Assembly: GCA_903904855.1 (NCBI GenBank)
Contig: CAIVEH010000072.1
Span: 1-64,000, forward strand
Origin: an uncultured Bacteroidota bacterium
GTDB lineage: Bacteria > Bacteroidota > Bacteroidia > Chitinophagales > Chitinophagaceae
DNA length: 64,000 nucleotides
Reading direction: 5' to 3'
A program made the translations under genes and the position numbers. The notes under the pieces were generated by a model. That model saw only the letters and a program-made list of their open reading frames with translations, did not search any database and had not been told where the DNA came from. Shown in pieces: positions 43,047-52,511 of this stretch (position 1 is its first letter; each line of letters begins with the position of its first letter).

Positions 43047-46000
43047 ATGGAGGCAAAAAACCTTTACGCAAGACATTTAATTTTAAGAAGAAACAGGATA
43101 GTTTTGGATGTATTTCCCACACTCCTGTTGATTGGCATGTTGTGGATGGGTATATCTGCTCAGGCGCAGACAACAATACAATATAGTCAGTCGTTTACTG
43201 CCGGAACATTGGCGTCACCTACAGCCTGTAATGCCTGGTCTACCTTCAGGGCATCATTAGCTGGTTATGTTTTTTCGAGTGTAACCATTAGTGGGTCTCT
43301 TGATCCTGTTGGTATTACCAATACGGATGTCATAGCTGTAAATGGAATAGCCAACGCGTTAACAACGGGTTCACCTTTTGCTTCAGGAACATGGAAGGTG
43401 GGCGGATGTTCAACAACCAATTGCGGACCAGGAAACATTGAATTAGATGTTAATGGTACCATTAGTGGTGTTCCCGCTACAACCTGCGGTTGTAACACCG
43501 GTGGTTACAGCATCAGGCCAGACTACGGCGTAGCTGGCTGGTGGGGCGGTATAGGACCTAACTGTGGAGGTGTTTCACAAACACTTACCTTGACGTTTAC
43601 TGTTCAGCCTGTAATATTTACTACTGGTACTGTAAATGGTTCAGGGGTGTTTGAGATACCAGATACTGTTTGCCAGAATTCAGGTGCTGTTTCAATAAAC
43701 TCAAAACTGACAGTGTCTGACCGTACAACACTTACTGAAACATGGACAGTTAATACAGTTCCTTCTCATGGTACGGTAAACGGTTTACCATATTCCGCTC
43801 CTTCTGGCCTTAGCGTAACTCCTGCAGGTGTTACTTATACGCCAACTGTCGGTTTCAGCGGTGTGGATTCTTTTAAAATACAGGTGAATAACGGTTCACA
43901 AACTGCAATAGCTAATATCATTGTTACAGTTAACCCATCTCCGGCTATCAGTTGCGCTGGTATCAGTTATTGCCCCGGAGGTTCCGGAACACTTACTGCA
44001 AGCGGTGCAACTACATATTCATGGGCGCCTGCTACTGCGTTATCAGCCACTACAGGCGCTTCTGTTACAGCTAGTCCTACAGTTACAACAACATATACCA
44101 TTACTGGTACTGCTGGAACTTGTTCTGGTACTACAACAGCAACAGTTACAGTAAATCCATTGCCAACAATTGGTACTACGGTAGGTTCAGGAACTGCTAC
44201 ATGTGCTGGCACAGCTACATCAATCACTGCTACCGGTGCTGCTACATATACGTGGTCTCCTTCCACAGGGTTGTCGGCCACTACAGGAACGACAGTATCT
44301 GCAAATCCTCCTTCTAACCAGACATATGTAATTGCCGGGACTTCGGCTGCTGGTTGTAGTAACACCGGCAACGTAACCGTAACAGTTAATTCATTGCCTG
44401 TAGTAAGCGGAGGTTCAAATACTTCAATATGCATTGGAAATAACACTACCCTTACGGCATCAGGGGCTAATACATATAGCTGGTCGCCTGCTGCTGGATT
44501 ATCTGCTGTTACAGGCACTAATGTGGTTGCCAGTCCTACTGCAACAACTACTTATTCAGTTACTGGAACAATTACAGCTACAGGCTGTCAGAAAACAGCA
44601 ACTGTTACTGTAACAGTAAATCCATTGCCTGCCATCAGCGGTGGTGCAAGTGTAGCAATATGTAATGGTTCATCTACTACGCTTTCTGCAACAGGTGGCG
44701 TAACTTATACATGGGCCCCATCAACCGGTCTTTCGGCTGTGACTGGTGCAAGTGTAACTGCAAATCCTTCTTCAAATACTACTTATACCATTACAGGTAC
44801 TAATGGATTGGGTTGTGTTAATTCAGGAACTGTTACAGTTACTGTTAATCCAATGCCTTTGCCAATAACTGGTAACACCCAGGTATCTACAACAATTACG
44901 ACTCAGTTAAGTGATGCCACCAGCGGTGGTACATGGACATCTTCTTTACCTGGCAATGCCACGGTTAATGCCGTTACAGGGCTGGTAAGCGGTGTGGCTC
45001 CTGGCAGCACTTTAATTACTTATGCCCTGCCTACAGGTTGCTCTGTAAACGCTACCGTTAACGTAAATGCCGCATCTGTAGGACTGAATTTCAATGGTAC
45101 ATCATCATATGTACAATTAGGAAACATTTTAACAGGTGGATCCTCATATACAAAGGAGGCATGGATCAATGTTGTATCTGTTGTATCCAATACCAATATC
45201 GTATCATCACCTGATGCTCCGTTCTATATTCAGAGTGGGCATTTGCAGGCAGCAAATAATTATTTATCTGCTCCAACCTATGTTATTGATCCAGGTACGT
45301 TCCCTACAGGGCAGTGGGTATATGTCGCTGTATCTTATGATCAGCCAAGTAATACTATGAAGCTGTACCGTAACGGAATCCTCGTTGCTACTAACACTAC
45401 TTCAGCTTCTTATACTACTGGTTCCTTGCAGTTAGGCGCTTATTCAGGTGGATATCTGAACAACGAAACTATGGATGAAGTGCGTGTTTGGAATATTGCA
45501 AGGACTCAGGCACAGATCCAGGCGAGCATGAATTGTGATATTCCTCAGCAGGCAAACCTTATTGCTTATTATCGTTTTGATGAAGGCGTTGCCGGAGGTA
45601 ATAATACTAATAAGGCATATGTGCTGGATTATAGTGGTAATGCAAACTGTGGAACGCTGAATGGTTTCTCATTGACAGGTCCTGGTTCTAATTTTGTAAC
45701 TGGTGCTGTTGGTAACTGCGCTCCGATAACTATTTCCGTGCCGGCTGCAAATAATAGTGGTACTGCTGTTGTCTGCGTTGGTCAAACTTCAACTTTGAGC
45801 AATAGTGTACCTGGCGGTACCTGGACATCTGGCAATACCGGTGTTGCTACTGTTAATTCTTCAACAGGCGTTGTTTCTGGAGTTACCGGAGGCACTGCCA
45901 ATATCACTTATACTTTAAATTGCGGTACAGCTGTGACTACGGTTACTGTTAATCCTGCTCCTTCACCTATTACTGGTACCCCGCTTGTATGTGCAGGTGG

Positions 46001-49000
46001 CGGAACAAGTACTTTAAATGATGGTACTACTCCTGGCACATGGAGCAGCAGCAACGGTAATGCTACAATCGGAGCTGTTTCAGGTATACTTACCGGTGTT
46101 ACACCAGGTAATTCTACCATAACCTATACTTTAACGAACGGTTGCTTCGTTACAACAACTGCAACCATTAACACATTGCCGGTTATTACAGGAAGCCCAA
46201 ACACTACACTTTGTTATGGACAGTCTGCGACATTAACTGCTGGTGGCGGCACAACTTATTCATGGGCGCCTTCAGTTGGTTTGTCTTCAACTTTCGGTCC
46301 ATCAGTAGTTGCAACCCCAACTGCTACAACAACTTATACTGTGACCGGTTCTAATGCAACCGTTCTCACTTACAGTCAGGCATTTACCGGTGGCGTTGTT
46401 GCAACCACTCAATGTACAGCATGGACTACATATCGTGCTTCTTTAATCAATGGACTGAACTATACAGGATTTACAATAAGGGGTAGCAATAACACTTCGG
46501 GCTTTACATGTACCGATCCATCAGTAGCAACTGCAATTGCCAATGCCCTGAGGACTGGCACCGCTACCAATTTGACATCAGATGGGCATACATGGTTTGT
46601 AGGCACAGGTTGTGGCGGCGGATGCGGCGGCTCAGGCGGCGGTACTGCTGTTGAGTTAGCTGTTGACCAGGGAACTTGTGCTTGCGGATCGATTGCTGCT
46701 GTAAGGCCTGGTATCAATAATACCAATTGGGGTGGTATCAGTGGGCCAACGTGCGGCGCTGGTTCTCAGACATTAGAAGTAGATTTTTATGTAGCTGGCT
46801 GTTCAAATACAACGACAATTACGGTATCAGTTAATCCTCTGCCTGTTATTGGTACTTCAGTTGGTTCTGGCACTGCAATCTGTAATGGTTCATCTACTGC
46901 AATTACTGCTACCGGCGCCGATACCTATTTCTGGTCTCCAGCTACCGGTTTAGATGTTACAACAGGCGCAGTTGTTAACGCAAATCCTACTACCGATCAG
47001 TCTTACCTGATAACTGGTACCGATATTAACGGATGCGTAAATACTGCAAATGTTACAGTGACAGTTAATCCGTTACCTGATGCAATTTCAGGTACTCATA
47101 ATTTCTGTTTACTTTCTACAATTGCTCTCGGTGAAACAACATCTGGTGGAACATGGAGCAGCACCAATACATCTGTTGCTACTGTTGATCCGGCTACTGG
47201 TGTGGTTTCTGGTATTGCGACAGGTGTTGATACAATTATCTATACTTTGCCTACTACCTGTTCTGTTTTTGTTTCCGGAACTGTTAATCCGGTATCTGAT
47301 GTAACGGTGTCTCCATTACTTGGACAGACAGTTTGTAACGGCGCTTCTACTACGCCTGTTACCTTCAGCGGTTCCATAGCTGGTACTGTTTTTGACTGGA
47401 CCAATACACTTGCTTCAATTGGTATTCCTGCTTCTGGTTCAGATACTATTTTCTCAGTGTCTGCTATTAATACATCATATGTTTCAGATACAGGATTTTT
47501 CACTGTAACTCCGGTTAATAACGGATGCCCTGGTTTACCTGCATATTTTTATATAGCTGTCAATCCAACTCCGGATGTATATGCATCAAACCCTCCACAG
47601 ACTTTGTGTAACGGAACTATGACTGCTCCTGTTACATTTGCAGGCGATGTAGATGGTACGATCTTTACCTGGACAAACTCCAATTCCAGTATTGGAATTG
47701 GCGCTACCGGTACAGGAGATATTGCTTCTTTTACGGGTATCGATACATCAGCTCAGATTCTGACTGCAGTAATTACTGTTAACACGAGTGCAGCTGGTTG
47801 TACAGGAAGTTCTAATAGCTTTACAATTACAATAGATCCTACTCCGTTGCTTTTAGGTTCATTGACTTCAACTATTTGCGACAATTCACTGTTTAATTTT
47901 ATTCCTTCATCTTTAACTTTGGATTCGACATTTATATGGTCCAGGGATTCAGTAACTGGTATCACTGCATCAGCTGGTTCAGGAATAAACAATACCAATG
48001 AATATCTTGATAATACAACACTGGCTCCGATAAATGTAACCTATGTTTATGTTGTTCAGGCTAATGGTTGTACAGATACTGCTAATATTGTGGTTACTGT
48101 TAATCCAACACCGCATCTGACTACTACACTTACTCCTTCAGCTGTTTGCGACAGTACACTCTTCACTTATGGTTCTGCCAGTACTATTTCATCTGGTGTA
48201 ACCTTTACATGGAGCAGGGCATCAGTTGCTGGTATCAGTAATCCTGCAGCAAGTGGTATTGACACAATCAGGGAATATCTTGTAAATACTACGCCAGAGC
48301 CTTTGGCTGTTCCGTATGTTGATACTTTAACCTATTTCGGTTGCCAGTATACTGAAGTAGTAACTGCAACTGTTAATCCAAAACCTGTGTTGACCACACC
48401 TGTTACTTTATCTCAGGTATGCGACAGCACTACAATTACTTATGTACCAGCAAGCGCTACTACAGGCACAACATTTACCTGGAGCAGAGCCGCAATCGCT
48501 GGTAATCCGGCAGCAAACGGTGTAGACACAATTCACGAAAGGCTGGTGAACACTACCACTGCTTCAGTAATTGTAACCTATGTGGATACGCTTAAGGCTA
48601 ACGGATGCTGGAATACTGAGAATGTAAACATTAGAGTAATGCCTACTCCAATGTTAAGCAGTTCACTAACACCTGCTTCCATCTGCGACAGCGTTATATT
48701 CAATTATACACCTGCCAGTGCTACAGCCGGTACAGGATTTACATGGGTTCGTCCGTTTATTCCTGGAATATTAAATGCACCGGGAAGTGGAATTGGTAAT
48801 CCTAATGAGCAGCTGATCAATACTACCAATGACAATCTGGATGTTACTTACATTTATACGCTCAATGACAGCGGTTGTACAAATGTTCAGGATGTTGTAG
48901 TGAGAGTTCATCCAACACCGGTATTATCTTCTCCGCTTACATCTGTTGTTTGTAGCGGTACTCCATTTGTTTATGGACCAACCAGCTTTACTGCAGGTAC

Positions 49001-49964
49001 TACCTTCAGTTGGAAACGCGGTCTGATAACAGGAATTACACCTGCTACAGATTCAGGCAGCGGAGTAAGTATTACTGAAACTCTGGCTAATGGTACATCT
49101 GCTCCTGTAGTTACTGGTTATCAGATTAAGCTCACTGCCAATACTTGTTCTCATCTTGAAAACATAACAGTGACAGTTAATCCTACTCCGGCAGCAGCTC
49201 CGATAACAACTTTTGCTGATGATCCGATTTGTACAGGTACAATGTATCAGAATTTCGGTACATCAGGTCTTGCTCCTGCAGGTGAATCTTACAATTGGAG
49301 CGCACAGAATGCTGTTATTAATGCACATGGCAGCGGTAACCAGTATATCCTTGTAACCTTTAATACTCCTGGACCTGCTTCAGTAATCCTTACTACTGAT
49401 ATTAATGCATATGGTTGCAGAAATTACAGCGCAAAAACATATACTGTTTCAAGCAGTATTGCCCAGACACCTCAGGTTGTTTATTTCAACGGACAGTTTG
49501 TATGTCTTCAGAATAACCTGACGCACTACCAGTGGGGGTATGATGACGCTATCACGCTCGATTCATCTCTGATTGCTGGTGAGGTTAATCCTAACTATTT
49601 CAATAACAGTCCGGACCTTACTTATAAGTATTACTGGGTAGCTACAACCGATTCTGGTGGTTGCACTCAGAAAACATATTACAACGTACCTACCGGAATT
49701 ACCAATATTAATGCTCCTGTGGCTACTGATATCAAGGTTTATCCAAACCCTGCTAATGAAGAATTGAATGTGGTATTCAACGATGCTGTTACTGGTAAAC
49801 TGAGTGTTGAAGTTGTAAATATACTTGGGCAGAAACTGATGAGTTCAGAGGTTGCAGATCATAAAGCGATGCTGAATGTGGCATCTGTTGCTTCAGGCAC
49901 CTATTTGGTAGTATGTTATAGTAATGGCGTTAAGATTGGCGCTGTAAGATTTGTTAAAAACTAA
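43047..49964 (+). CDS. Giant T9SS-secreted adhesin-like protein (PKD-like repeats, LamG, sorting domain)
   Basis: 2,305 residues from the ATG at 43047; a TTG at 42981 is also in frame but would put 22 residues before the start. A long signal region ends near GISAQA (residue 39). Domains in order: a Cys-rich module (about 41-188); an Ig-like unit; four PKD-like units of about 75 residues ending in VNPLP; a LamG/concanavalin-like domain (about 679-891, FNGTSSYVQLGN ... ETMDEVRVWN ... AYYRFDEG); Big2-like units; a PKD-like unit interrupted by a second Cys-rich module (about 1104-1251); more PKD/Big2 units; seven PKD-like units of about 86-92 residues ending in NPTP; and a type A sorting domain (VYPNPANEELNV ... 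IGAVRFVKN). Inferred role: T9SS-exported adhesin or motility adhesin, comparable in layout to SprB-class proteins but without sequence proof. A barrel-OmpA gene follows by 25 bp. Confidence 0.9.
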   Translation: MEAKNLYARHLILRRNRIVLDVFPTLLLIGMLWMGISAQAQTTIQYSQSFTAGTLASPTACNAWSTFRASLAGYVFSSVTISGSLDPVGITNTDVIAVNGIANALTTGSPFASGTWKVGGCSTTNCGPGNIELDVNGTISGVPATTCGCNTGGYSIRPDYGVAGWWGGIGPNCGGVSQTLTLTFTVQPVIFTTGTVNGSGVFEIPDTVCQNSGAVSINSKLTVSDRTTLTETWTVNTVPSHGTVNGLPYSAPSGLSVTPAGVTYTPTVGFSGVDSFKIQVNNGSQTAIANIIVTVNPSPAISCAGISYCPGGSGTLTASGATTYSWAPATALSATTGASVTASPTVTTTYTITGTAGTCSGTTTATVTVNPLPTIGTTVGSGTATCAGTATSITATGAATYTWSPSTGLSATTGTTVSANPPSNQTYVIAGTSAAGCSNTGNVTVTVNSLPVVSGGSNTSICIGNNTTLTASGANTYSWSPAAGLSAVTGTNVVASPTATTTYSVTGTITATGCQKTATVTVTVNPLPAISGGASVAICNGSSTTLSATGGVTYTWAPSTGLSAVTGASVTANPSSNTTYTITGTNGLGCVNSGTVTVTVNPMPLPITGNTQVSTTITTQLSDATSGGTWTSSLPGNATVNAVTGLVSGVAPGSTLITYALPTGCSVNATVNVNAASVGLNFNGTSSYVQLGNILTGGSSYTKEAWINVVSVVSNTNIVSSPDAPFYIQSGHLQAANNYLSAPTYVIDPGTFPTGQWVYVAVSYDQPSNTMKLYRNGILVATNTTSASYTTGSLQLGAYSGGYLNNETMDEVRVWNIARTQAQIQASMNCDIPQQANLIAYYRFDEGVAGGNNTNKAYVLDYSGNANCGTLNGFSLTGPGSNFVTGAVGNCAPITISVPAANNSGTAVVCVGQTSTLSNSVPGGTWTSGNTGVATVNSSTGVVSGVTGGTANITYTLNCGTAVTTVTVNPAPSPITGTPLVCAGGGTSTLNDGTTPGTWSSSNGNATIGAVSGILTGVTPGNSTITYTLTNGCFVTTTATINTLPVITGSPNTTLCYGQSATLTAGGGTTYSWAPSVGLSSTFGPSVVATPTATTTYTVTGSNATVLTYSQAFTGGVVATTQCTAWTTYRASLINGLNYTGFTIRGSNNTSGFTCTDPSVATAIANALRTGTATNLTSDGHTWFVGTGCGGGCGGSGGGTAVELAVDQGTCACGSIAAVRPGINNTNWGGISGPTCGAGSQTLEVDFYVAGCSNTTTITVSVNPLPVIGTSVGSGTAICNGSSTAITATGADTYFWSPATGLDVTTGAVVNANPTTDQSYLITGTDINGCVNTANVTVTVNPLPDAISGTHNFCLLSTIALGETTSGGTWSSTNTSVATVDPATGVVSGIATGVDTIIYTLPTTCSVFVSGTVNPVSDVTVSPLLGQTVCNGASTTPVTFSGSIAGTVFDWTNTLASIGIPASGSDTIFSVSAINTSYVSDTGFFTVTPVNNGCPGLPAYFYIAVNPTPDVYASNPPQTLCNGTMTAPVTFAGDVDGTIFTWTNSNSSIGIGATGTGDIASFTGIDTSAQILTAVITVNTSAAGCTGSSNSFTITIDPTPLLLGSLTSTICDNSLFNFIPSSLTLDSTFIWSRDSVTGITASAGSGINNTNEYLDNTTLAPINVTYVYVVQANGCTDTANIVVTVNPTPHLTTTLTPSAVCDSTLFTYGSASTISSGVTFTWSRASVAGISNPAASGIDTIREYLVNTTPEPLAVPYVDTLTYFGCQYTEVVTATVNPKPVLTTPVTLSQVCDSTTITYVPASATTGTTFTWSRAAIAGNPAANGVDTIHERLVNTTTASVIVTYVDTLKANGCWNTENVNIRVMPTPMLSSSLTPASICDSVIFNYTPASATAGTGFTWVRPFIPGILNAPGSGIGNPNEQLINTTNDNLDVTYIYTLNDSGCTNVQDVVVRVHPTPVLSSPLTSVVCSGTPFVYGPTSFTAGTTFSWKRGLITGITPATDSGSGVSITETLANGTSAPVVTGYQIKLTANTCSHLENITVTVNPTPAAAPITTFADDPICTGTMYQNFGTSGLAPAGESYNWSAQNAVINAHGSGNQYILVTFNTPGPASVILTTDINAYGCRNYSAKTYTVSSSIAQTPQVVYFNGQFVCLQNNLTHYQWGYDDAITLDSSLIAGEVNPNYFNNSPDLTYKYYWVATTDSGGCTQKTYYNVPTGITNINAPVATDIKVYPNPANEELNVVFNDAVTGKLSVEVVNILGQKLMSSEVADHKAMLNVASVASGTYLVVCYSNGVKIGAVRFVKN
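43168..43611 (+). repeat. Cys-rich module, copy 1 (N-terminal)
   Basis: About 147 residues opening IQYSQSF and carrying C.AWSTFRASL, AIANALTTG, CGCNTGGYSIRPDYG, WWGGIGPNCG and SQTLTLTF. The same order of motifs recurs in copy 2 at 46357-46796. I know no named domain for it. The conserved cysteines suggest disulfides in an exported protein. Confidence 0.7.
46357..46796 (+). repeat. Cys-rich module, copy 2, inserted inside a PKD-like repeat
   Basis: About 147 residues opening LTYSQAF with C.AWTTYRASL, AIANALRTG, CACGSIAAVRPGI, NWGGISGPTCG and SQTLEVDF. The preceding text ends TTTYTVTGSNA and the following text starts GCSNTTTITVSVNPLP. Joined, these would make one normal PKD-like unit, so the module sits between the last two strands of that unit. 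Confidence 0.7.
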
Positions 49965-49989
49965 ATTGTGTAATATTAAATCCGGATAA

Positions 49990-51825
49990 ATGAAACGAAT
50001 ATTTTTCTTCCTGTTAATATCTGGCATCGCATTCAGCGCTGTTGCCCAGAATTCTGCCGATTACAAAAAGGATTCAATTTGGAAACCCGCTCATTTTGCG
50101 CCTGATGCATTGCTGCCTCATTGGCTGGTAGATGTTAATCTGCTGATTGGTGGCGTGTCCCAGACATACACAAAGGCTAATTCTATCAATAACTATAGCA
50201 ACGCAATTGGCAGTGTAAGCAATACTGGTTCATTGTCGTTCAAAAATGGTTTAGCCTATGGTTTTGATGCTCAACTGGCTTACTTTTTCGGAAAGAGCAA
50301 TAGATTCGGGTTGGGTCTCGGATTTATGTATCTGGCCGAGCAAGGTGATGTAAATCTGGATCGCTTCCACGTTGAATACCAGTCTACCGACAGCAAAGGC
50401 CAGGTTTTCAGGCAGTTGCTGACTGCTAATGGTAAAATAAAGGAGCACCTCAATATTACAGACCTGAACATCCCATTGCTCCTTAAGTATAAACACAGAT
50501 TATCTCAGAGATGGGGTTTTACTGCTGATGCCGGCGCTTTGATCAATCTGCAGATGAGGAACCGTTATTCAAGCAATGCTAATTTTGATTATGAAGCAAT
50601 TTATCAGCTCACAGCTGATGGTACAAAATACGATGCTTCTGCTACCCCTAACGTAAATGACATATTGTATACAAAGGCGCAGTACAACCGCGTTAATCCT
50701 CCTCAGAATGATAATTATTATTTCAATAATACACTGAGAGGCGAAGGTTACAATGTAGGTCTGGGAATAACTCCAAACAGCAACAAAGGAACTGTGTCAT
50801 ATGTTACTGGTTCTATTGGTCTGTTGGTTCAGCCGGGAGTTAACTATTACTTCTCTGATAAAACCGCACTTAACCTGGGGCTTTACTTCCTTTACCAGCC
50901 TATGATGAATACCAACAGCAATAATAACCAGATGCTGACCAACAAATTGGGCGATTATTCTTCGATTCTTAATTCTGCAAGGGGCATCAACAATATATCT
51001 TATGGTTTGAATGCAGGTATTAGGATTTATATTGGTAAAGGCAAAGACAGCGACCATGATGGTATACCAGACAGAAGCGACAGGTGTCCTACAGTTCCTG
51101 GCCCTGCTAGGTTTAACGGTTGTCCTGATTCCGATGGCGATGGCATAGTGGATATTGATGATGCCTGTCCGAAAGTACCGGGTATTGTTAAGTTCAAAGG
51201 CTGTCCTGATAGCGATGGTGATGGTATTGCTGATGCTGAAGATGCTTGTCCGTACAGTCCTGGTCCGGCCAAGTACCATGGTTGCCCTGACAGTGATGGT
51301 GATGGTATCATCGATAAGAACGACTCTTGTCCGCACACGCCTGGTTTGGCGCTTTATAACGGTTGTCCTGATACAGATGGAGATGGAATACCAGACAATC
51401 AGGATGCTTGCCCTACAGTACCTGGCGTTCCTGAATTCCATGGTTGTCCTGCTCCTCCAGCCGGTGGTAATGACGATAGCAAAGTATCAGTTCCGATTTT
51501 GTTTGAGGTTGATAAATACGTAATTCACAAATCATCTTATCCTACTCTGATTGAAGCCGCTCACAGGCTGAATGACGATCAGGATGCGATTATCATTGTG
51601 GATGGTTATACCGATAATACCGGATCTGAGGCGCACAATAAGGTGCTGTCTATGAAACGTGCACAGGCTGTTAAGGCACATCTTGAAGATATGGGTATTG
51701 ATCCTAAGCGTATCCAGGTTCAGGGACATGGTGAGAAAGATCCTGTTGCGCCAAATGATACTCCTGAAAATAAACTAAAGAACAGGCGTGCAGTAATGCA
51801 TCTGAGTACTGGAGATAAGAAGTAA
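49990..51825 (+). CDS. Outer-membrane beta-barrel protein with TSP3 repeats and OmpA C-terminal domain
   Basis: 611 residues. Signal peptide MKRIFFFLLISGIAFSAVAQ; residues about 45-350 form a barrel-like region (FGLGLGFMYLAEQG, INLQMRNRY, GLLVQPGVNYYFSDKTALNLGLYFLYQP, YGLNAGIRIYIG). Residues about 352-487 hold five thrombospondin type 3 calcium-binding repeats of the D.DGDGI.D..D.CP type. The end (about 497-611) is an OmpA domain that binds peptidoglycan (VPILFEVDKY, DGYTDNTGSEAHN, LSMKRAQAVKAHL, QGHGEKDP, NRRAVMHL). It starts 25 bp after the giant adhesin gene with no terminator between, so it probably shares its transcript and may anchor or export it (inference). A terminator follows. Confidence 0.9.
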   Translation: MKRIFFFLLISGIAFSAVAQNSADYKKDSIWKPAHFAPDALLPHWLVDVNLLIGGVSQTYTKANSINNYSNAIGSVSNTGSLSFKNGLAYGFDAQLAYFFGKSNRFGLGLGFMYLAEQGDVNLDRFHVEYQSTDSKGQVFRQLLTANGKIKEHLNITDLNIPLLLKYKHRLSQRWGFTADAGALINLQMRNRYSSNANFDYEAIYQLTADGTKYDASATPNVNDILYTKAQYNRVNPPQNDNYYFNNTLRGEGYNVGLGITPNSNKGTVSYVTGSIGLLVQPGVNYYFSDKTALNLGLYFLYQPMMNTNSNNNQMLTNKLGDYSSILNSARGINNISYGLNAGIRIYIGKGKDSDHDGIPDRSDRCPTVPGPARFNGCPDSDGDGIVDIDDACPKVPGIVKFKGCPDSDGDGIADAEDACPYSPGPAKYHGCPDSDGDGIIDKNDSCPHTPGLALYNGCPDTDGDGIPDNQDACPTVPGVPEFHGCPAPPAGGNDDSKVSVPILFEVDKYVIHKSSYPTLIEAAHRLNDDQDAIIIVDGYTDNTGSEAHNKVLSMKRAQAVKAHLEDMGIDPKRIQVQGHGEKDPVAPNDTPENKLKNRRAVMHLSTGDKK

Positions 51826-51845
51826 GATTATAAAGAGTTAAATAC

Positions 51846-51881
51846 TAAAAAAGGGCTACCCGTGTGGGTGGCCCTTTTTTA
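51846..51881 (+). terminator. Hairpin terminator after the OmpA-domain gene
   Basis: CTAAAAAAGGGC(T)ACCC pairs with GGGT(G)GCCCTTTTTTAG around a short GTGT loop. It marks the end of the giant adhesin-OmpA transcription unit. Confidence 0.85.
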
Positions 51882-52084
51882 GTGTTATAAATTCGATTTG
51901 AATGTATTAAAGGATCAGATTACTCGGCTTTATGCAGTGGAATTAAAAAAATAAGGCATGATAATATAATGCCGCAAGGGCAATATATTGTATATCAGAC
52001 GTAAGCATTTGGCCAACTGGGTATAGATGGTATCTGCTTATGAATATGCATTAAAAGCAAGAGAATTAGCCGGGAAATACACAA

Positions 52085-52219
52085 CTACCCCCTGTGGTAG
52101 CCATGATTGAAATGCCCATGCCATGGCCTGTGAAAATAGGGCCCGTGGCCGGGGTGTACATGCATACAGGAGGCGAAAGTAATGGCAACCAATATAAATA
52201 AGGCCAGTTTTTTGAGCAT
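52085..52219 (-). CDS. Small His-rich lipoprotein (44 residues)
   Basis: A 44-residue reading frame from the ATG at 52219: MLKKLALFILVAITFASC is a complete lipoprotein signal with lipobox FASC, Cys at residue 18. The remaining 26 residues are MHVHPGHGPYFHRPWHGHF.., with eight His residues plus Gly/Pro/aromatics, ending YHRG. A frame starting at 52294 would add 25 non-signal residues. A mature peptide of this kind could bind transition metals (inference). I recognise no named family. It stands alone on the minus strand between plus-strand genes, so it is probably transcribed separately. Confidence 0.65.
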   Translation of the reverse strand: MLKKLALFILVAITFASCMHVHPGHGPYFHRPWHGHFNHGYHRG

Positions 52220-52443
52220 GTCTTTCTTTTTTAGAATTTGGATAGATACAGGTGTAAATATAATGAGAATCATCTGAAAACAAAATTCCTGCATACTTAA
52301 AAATGGTTGGTAAGTTACTCAGGTTTACGGCATTTAACTATTTACAGGTCTTGTTAATTTGCCACTCACTTCTTTGCAATGGAAACCGTTATTTAACGTA
52401 TAAAATACCGTTTATCAACCGTATATGCCTGATTTTGTAATCG

Positions 52444-52451
52444 TATTTTTG
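52444..52451 (+). promoter_or_regulatory. -7 box TATTTTTG for the 120-residue gene
   Basis: Exact TAnnTTTG box, 60 nt before the ATG at 52512. An AT-rich region precedes it. Confidence 0.45.
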
Positions 52452-52511
52452 TGTCTGACAAAACGGACGAAGCCGAAAATCCGATCAAAGAGTAGGCGCA
52501 AAATATTATTT

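Noticed and set aside
50797-51441. 214-codon minus-strand frame over the TSP3 region
   Set aside because: Its Ile/Arg/Thr-repetitive product is the mirror of the repeated aspartate-rich calcium loops.
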